Origin: Bacteroidota bacterium
GTDB taxonomy: Bacteria > Bacteroidota > Ignavibacteria > Ignavibacteriales > Ignavibacteriaceae
Assembly: GCA_021796135.1 (NCBI GenBank)
Contig: JAJYOQ010000156.1
Location: 1-8,509, forward strand
DNA: 8,509 bases
Direction: 5' to 3'
Shown: positions 5,370 to 8,509 of the stretch, in pieces
Layout of the letters: the number at the start of each line of letters is the position of its first letter
Numbering within the stretch: the stretch's first letter is position 1
Translations under genes and position numbers: made by a program
The notes under the pieces: model-generated
Told to the model about the DNA's origin: nothing
What the model saw: only the letters and a program-made list of their open reading frames with translations
Databases searched by the model: none

Positions 5370-7538
5370 TTATTTGCTTATTTCAATAATTGCAGCCATA
5401 TACTCTTTTGGAAAGTCAAATTGAATTTTATCTTTAATTTTTGATACTTTTATACCCAAATTTTGTGGGTATAAAAGTTTTACTTCATTATTTCCAGAAC
5501 TCGGAATATCCACTTTTTCCGATCCCTTTAATCGCCAAACTGCTATAAACTCTTTATTGCCATTTCTAATACCAACAGATATAGGGTCAACATCGTCTGT
5601 AATTGATGGCATGCCCAATGGAAAGAAGGGAAGTGATTTGTGAATTAAAGGTGCTAAGATCGTTTTATAGATTTCAATTCCTTTTCTAACTACCTCAAAA
5701 CTTCCTTTCGATAATTTATCAAGGTTTCCACTCAGACATATTCTGCACAGCATTGCATTAACCATGTTAAACGAAGCTTCCCTAGCGTCACTGCCCGAAA
5801 TTGGATATGACCAAATAAGCAGTTGTTCGGGAACTACAGCAGCCATTTCTCCAACCAGAATTGCAGGATATTTTTTGTAATCAGACTGGTCGCTGGAAGA
5901 TTGTAGTTGAGTTTGCGATAACATAGCATAGTCCATCCTACAACCGCCGCTTGCACAATTCTCGATAATTAGTTGAGGATATTTGTTGCCAATATCTTTC
6001 TCCCATTTCAATACCGCTCTATTGAGTTCTAATAACCCCTGTCCGGGACTATCAGTACCGTCTGCACCCCAGGCAGTACTATTGTAATCCATTTTAATAT
6101 AACCAACTCCATACCCCTTGACTAATCGATCTACCACTGAAGTTAAATAATCTACAACTCTAGGATTTCTGAAATCAAGCATATAGCTGCCGTCATCTAT
6201 ATAACGTTTCCCATGCAGCATTAAGAACCAATTATCAGGTTTGTCTTTTAAAGGAGAATTAATACCTACCATTTCAGGTTCTAACCACAACCCTGGGATC
6301 ATGCCTTTTTCTTTTATCTTATTCAACAGCGCATTAAGCCCTCCAACGAAACGTGATTTGGATGGTTGCCACAAACCTACGTTACCTGGACCTTCATCCT
6401 TTTCTGCATACCAACCAGCATCAATTACAAAATAATTGCATCCTGCTTTAGCCGCAGCATCAATTAAAGGAAGTTCTTTTTCTGTGGTTGGATTTGCCCA
6501 AAGGCAATTCATATAATCATTGAATATAACAGGACATGTTTCATAACTATTATTAGGTTTTATTATCATTGCTCGCCTGTATTCGGTCAATGCTTTAACA
6601 GCCTGCCCGAATCCTCCCTTTACACAGCCCACAGCTACTGGAACAGTTTGGTATGATTCTCCTGGTTCTAAAATTTTCAAAGCATGGCTGTGTATATCAT
6701 CCGGTCCACCAAGATATAGATATGTGCCTTTATCAGGTGTATTAGACATTTCTGAATACCATGAGCCATTGTGCTCTATCTGCCAGAACCATGTAATTCC
6801 GGCTTTAATATTTTCAATCATACCCATAGGTAAATATCTAATAGTAGACCATGATCCCAAATTACTTATTATAACACCCGTTAGGTTAAACAATCCATTT
6901 TCATTCCATCCCAACTCTGAAGGTTTAGCTGTATGCCATTGCGCTTCTGATTGCCAGCTATTATAAGCATAATGTATACGTATATTATCTTCAGGCAAGC
7001 CTGGTGTAATGTTACTATAATTGTTCAGAATTGCTGAACTAAGGTATTCAATACCTACATCCTCTGCACCCTCATTGATTATTTTTGTGTACTCTCTAAC
7101 TGTTGGAGAGGCATTATCAAATTCGTAATATGATTCCAATCTAAGTTTTTTTACCGTATCTCTTTGAATAATTATAACTTGTTTTCCATATGTCGTAATC
7201 GTTTCTTTTTTCTCAACAAAAAGAAGTCTCATACCGGGATTACCACCAGTTAATTTTGTCCCGTGATGCGAGGCTTGATTTTCTCCGGTACATTGGAGAA
7301 AAACAACATTTCCATCTTCATCGCTCAAATTAGGTACAACTGTAGTTTGATTAAAACCATCTGGTAAAATGGTTTGACATCGCAAATATTGTTTATTATA
7401 AAAATCAAAAGAAATATTCAACCCTTTAGACCTAATATTAAAAGCTCTTAAGCTGTTCTTTTTTGTCTGCCCTATAATATTTGGGATAACAATTAAAAGG
7501 ATAATAATTGATAATATAAACTTGTTAAATTTTTCCAT
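5370..7538 (-). CDS. GH36-family alpha-galactosidase-like enzyme (melibiase), exported
   Basis: Predicted retaining exo-glycosidase of 722 residues, the usual length for bacterial GH36. Residues 1-24 are a Sec signal (KFILSIIILLIVIPNIIG). A beta-supersandwich domain covers about 30-330. The TIM barrel shows FNDYMNCLWANPTTEK (339-354), VIDAGWY (371-377), GLWLEPEMVG (416-425), LDFRNPRVVDYL (454-465), GYIKMDYN (479-486) with nucleophile Asp484, ENCASGGCRMD (526-536) and QLQSSSDQSD (544-553) with likely acid/base Asp550. A C-terminal beta domain follows from about 655. Differences from the textbook pattern: IKMDYN in place of YIKWDMN, and IDAGW in place of the common DDGW, which changes a glycon-contacting position (Ala374). 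The ATG at 7538 has only a weak GGA 9 bases upstream. The stop lies 13 bases before the Tat hydrolase start. Family is firm; alpha-galactose is the default substrate, but beta-L-arabinopyranose or another sugar is possible. Confidence 0.9.
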   Translation of the reverse strand: MEKFNKFILSIIILLIVIPNIIGQTKKNSLRAFNIRSKGLNISFDFYNKQYLRCQTILPDGFNQTTVVPNLSDEDGNVVFLQCTGENQASHHGTKLTGGNPGMRLLFVEKKETITTYGKQVIIIQRDTVKKLRLESYYEFDNASPTVREYTKIINEGAEDVGIEYLSSAILNNYSNITPGLPEDNIRIHYAYNSWQSEAQWHTAKPSELGWNENGLFNLTGVIISNLGSWSTIRYLPMGMIENIKAGITWFWQIEHNGSWYSEMSNTPDKGTYLYLGGPDDIHSHALKILEPGESYQTVPVAVGCVKGGFGQAVKALTEYRRAMIIKPNNSYETCPVIFNDYMNCLWANPTTEKELPLIDAAAKAGCNYFVIDAGWYAEKDEGPGNVGLWQPSKSRFVGGLNALLNKIKEKGMIPGLWLEPEMVGINSPLKDKPDNWFLMLHGKRYIDDGSYMLDFRNPRVVDYLTSVVDRLVKGYGVGYIKMDYNSTAWGADGTDSPGQGLLELNRAVLKWEKDIGNKYPQLIIENCASGGCRMDYAMLSQTQLQSSSDQSDYKKYPAILVGEMAAVVPEQLLIWSYPISGSDAREASFNMVNAMLCRICLSGNLDKLSKGSFEVVRKGIEIYKTILAPLIHKSLPFFPLGMPSITDDVDPISVGIRNGNKEFIAVWRLKGSEKVDIPSSGNNEVKLLYPQNLGIKVSKIKDKIQFDFPKEYMAAIIEISK
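5446..5478 (-). repeat. Perfect 13-bp hairpin in the 3' part of the GH36 gene
   Basis: On the plus strand ACTTTTATACCCA (5446-5458) and its exact reverse complement (5466-5478) are separated by 7 bases. The minus-strand transcript would fold into a 13-bp stem within codons for KLLYPQNLGIKV (687-698), about 75 bases before the stop codon. No T-run follows, so it is not a standard intrinsic terminator. A role in transcript processing or stability between GH36 and the Tat hydrolase gene is possible but unproven. Confidence 0.6.
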
Positions 7539-7807
7539 AATATTATTCCGAAGTTGATTAAAATGATTGAAGAATTTCTAAATTTTATGCATACAACCGA
7601 TTATTAAGTTCAACAACTTTCTTAAAATAAGAGGAGTAAGAAGACCTATCATTTGGGTATCTTTACGAAATGGACAAATTTTCTTTAGTTAAACGAAGTT
7701 ATAAGCACGTTTAACTTCAGATGTGAGATTCTTACTATTATTCGTAATTACAGTTTTACTTTTGATGCATCACATTTGACATCAAACTAATTTTTTCTGT
7801 CGCTAAA
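7539..7807 (-). other. AT-rich intergenic region between the esterase and GH36; possible operon promoter
   Basis: There is no coding frame of note in this 269-base gap, by far the largest in the window. On the minus strand a weak sigma70-like pair can be drawn: TTGAAC (7613-7608), 18 bases, CATAAA (7589-7584), about 45 bases before the GH36 start. Two small inverted repeats occur: AGTTAAACG/CGTTTAACT (7687-7716) and TTTGATG/CATCAAA (7761-7786). Neither is followed by a convincing T-run, so I do not call a terminator. The gap makes a separate transcript start for the GH36-to-GH78 run plausible. Confidence 0.4.
7687..7716. repeat. 9-bp inverted repeat upstream of GH36
   Basis: AGTTAAACG (7687-7695) and CGTTTAACT (7708-7716) flank 12 bases. 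An overlapping alternative pairing, GAAGTTA (7695-7701) with TAACTTC (7712-7718), is also possible, so the two stems are mutually exclusive. It lies about 150-180 bases upstream of the GH36 start. It could be an operator or a leader structure, or chance in AT-rich DNA. Confidence 0.35.
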
Positions 7808-8509
7808 TCACTTCCGGACTAAAAGACCTGAAATAAATTGTGCATACCATCTTGCCAAATAATCATTGGGATGATTTATATTATTTCCTGTCATATCCTG
7901 ATAACTCTTGTATTTCAATAATTCTTTATGTACTCCTGTAATATCTGCTATAACAATACCTTGCCCGGCTAATGATTCAAGTACTGCCTTATATAATTCT
8001 TGATCGTGACTAAAAGTTGAGACAGGATTAGCCAACATAGTAGAAACAAGAATAAATTCGGCATCAGCATTATCTTTACGAATATTATCAATCATTGACT
8101 GAATATTTGTTCGGAAATTTTCCGGACTTACTTTAAGCGTGCCGTCATTCATTCCAAAGGCAATTATTGTCAAATCAGGTTTGTGTGCTACTACCCGGGA
8201 AACATTCTCAGCACCCCATTGTGATGTTGTTCCGCCAACCCCAAGATTTACCGAATTTATTTGTACATGATAGCGAGATTCCAGATTAAAAGTAATCATA
8301 TCAGCCCAAGTTGGCAGAAAGGGTGGAACATTTATAAACCCGCTTACGTTTGCTCCTTCTGTTATACTATCTCCATAGTAAACTATATTAATCGTATCTT
8401 TCTTCTGCAGTTTCTCAATTGTTTTAGGAAGCTGAGATTCTGCAAAGACTGGCACTGGACCTTTCCAGTTTTCATTATTTTCACGGACATAAGTTACTTT
8501 TAACTGTTT
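7808..8509 (-). CDS. SGNH/GDSL hydrolase (carbohydrate esterase-like), N-terminus beyond window
   Basis: Predicted serine esterase that would remove acyl groups (for example acetyl) from a glycan. The frame is open to the right edge, leaving 233 residues; a GTG at 8455 is in frame but has no reason to be the start. Residues 1-22 look like the end of an upstream beta domain (VTYVRENNENWKGPVPVF). The SGNH blocks are complete: YYGDSITEG with Ser48, VNLGVGGTTSQWG with Gly90, FGMNDG with Asn121, and NNINHPNDYLARWYAQ with His213. The residue three before His213 is Asn rather than the usual Asp, so a Ser-His dyad is likely, as in relatives with a similar NHPND ending. It ends 269 bases before GH36 on the same strand and fits a deacetylation step ahead of the glycosidases. 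Lipase activity is unlikely; the true substrate is unknown. Confidence 0.87.
   Translation of the reverse strand, partial: KQLKVTYVRENNENWKGPVPVFAESQLPKTIEKLQKKDTINIVYYGDSITEGANVSGFINVPPFLPTWADMITFNLESRYHVQINSVNLGVGGTTSQWGAENVSRVVAHKPDLTIIAFGMNDGTLKVSPENFRTNIQSMIDNIRKDNADAEFILVSTMLANPVSTFSHDQELYKAVLESLAGQGIVIADITGVHKELLKYKSYQDMTGNNINHPNDYLARWYAQFISGLLVRK

Noticed and set aside
6035..6055. SPGQG in GH36 and LAGQG in the esterase as further copies of the LPxGQAG insertion element
   Set aside because: The DNA does not match the palindrome, and both segments are natural parts of their protein families with no extra length.
7687..7786. Inverted repeats after the esterase gene as intrinsic terminators
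   Set aside because: Stems are short and AT-rich, and no T-run follows either on the minus strand.
8453..8455. GTG at 8455 as the start of the esterase
   Set aside because: The frame continues to the window edge with protein-like sequence (VTYVRENNENWKGP), and the codon has no ribosome site.

Overview
All recognisable genes lie on the minus strand and read right to left. They form a run of five predicted exported carbohydrate-active enzymes: an SGNH/GDSL esterase (start cut off by the right edge), a GH36-type alpha-galactosidase-like enzyme, a large Tat-exported GH-A/GH42-like hydrolase, a GH63-like alpha-glycosidase, and the N-terminal third of a GH78 alpha-L-rhamnosidase (end cut off by the left edge). 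There is no RNA gene, CRISPR array, transposase, transporter or regulator.

The organism looks like a saccharolytic bacterium of moderate to low GC content. Sec and Tat signals, purine-rich Shine-Dalgarno sites and a SusC/SusD-free run of glycosidases would fit an uncultivated member of the Fibrobacteres-Chlorobi-Bacteroidetes or Planctomycetes-Verrucomicrobia groups. The sequence alone does not settle the phylum.

Layout from right to left: esterase (8509 to 7808, partial); an AT-rich 269-base gap (7807 to 7539) that could hold a promoter; GH36 (7538 to 5370); Tat hydrolase (5356 to 2582, 13 bases after GH36); GH63-like (2539 to 1013, 42 bases after); GH78 (962 to the left edge, 50 bases after). 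The last four are tightly spaced and probably one transcript. Together they suggest stepwise removal of acyl groups, terminal alpha-galactose-like sugars, alpha-glucose or mannose-like sugars and alpha-L-rhamnose from a decorated rhamnose-containing glycan (plant pectin side chains, a glycoside or a microbial exopolysaccharide). The substrate is inferred from family membership only.

The most unusual features are in GH78. Two related 21-base palindromic insertions each add an in-frame LPxGQAG heptapeptide, and removing them restores an ordinary GH78 sequence. The left edge of the window also carries a perfect 23-base inverted copy of sequence 305 bases inside the same gene, exactly where the protein departs from the GH78 pattern; this looks like a fold-back or assembly artefact. 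Other points of interest are an Asp-to-Ala change in the GH36 sugar-binding motif, a perfect 13-bp hairpin near the 3' end of the GH36 gene, and the poorly characterised Tat-exported hydrolase, which appears richer in GC than its neighbours.
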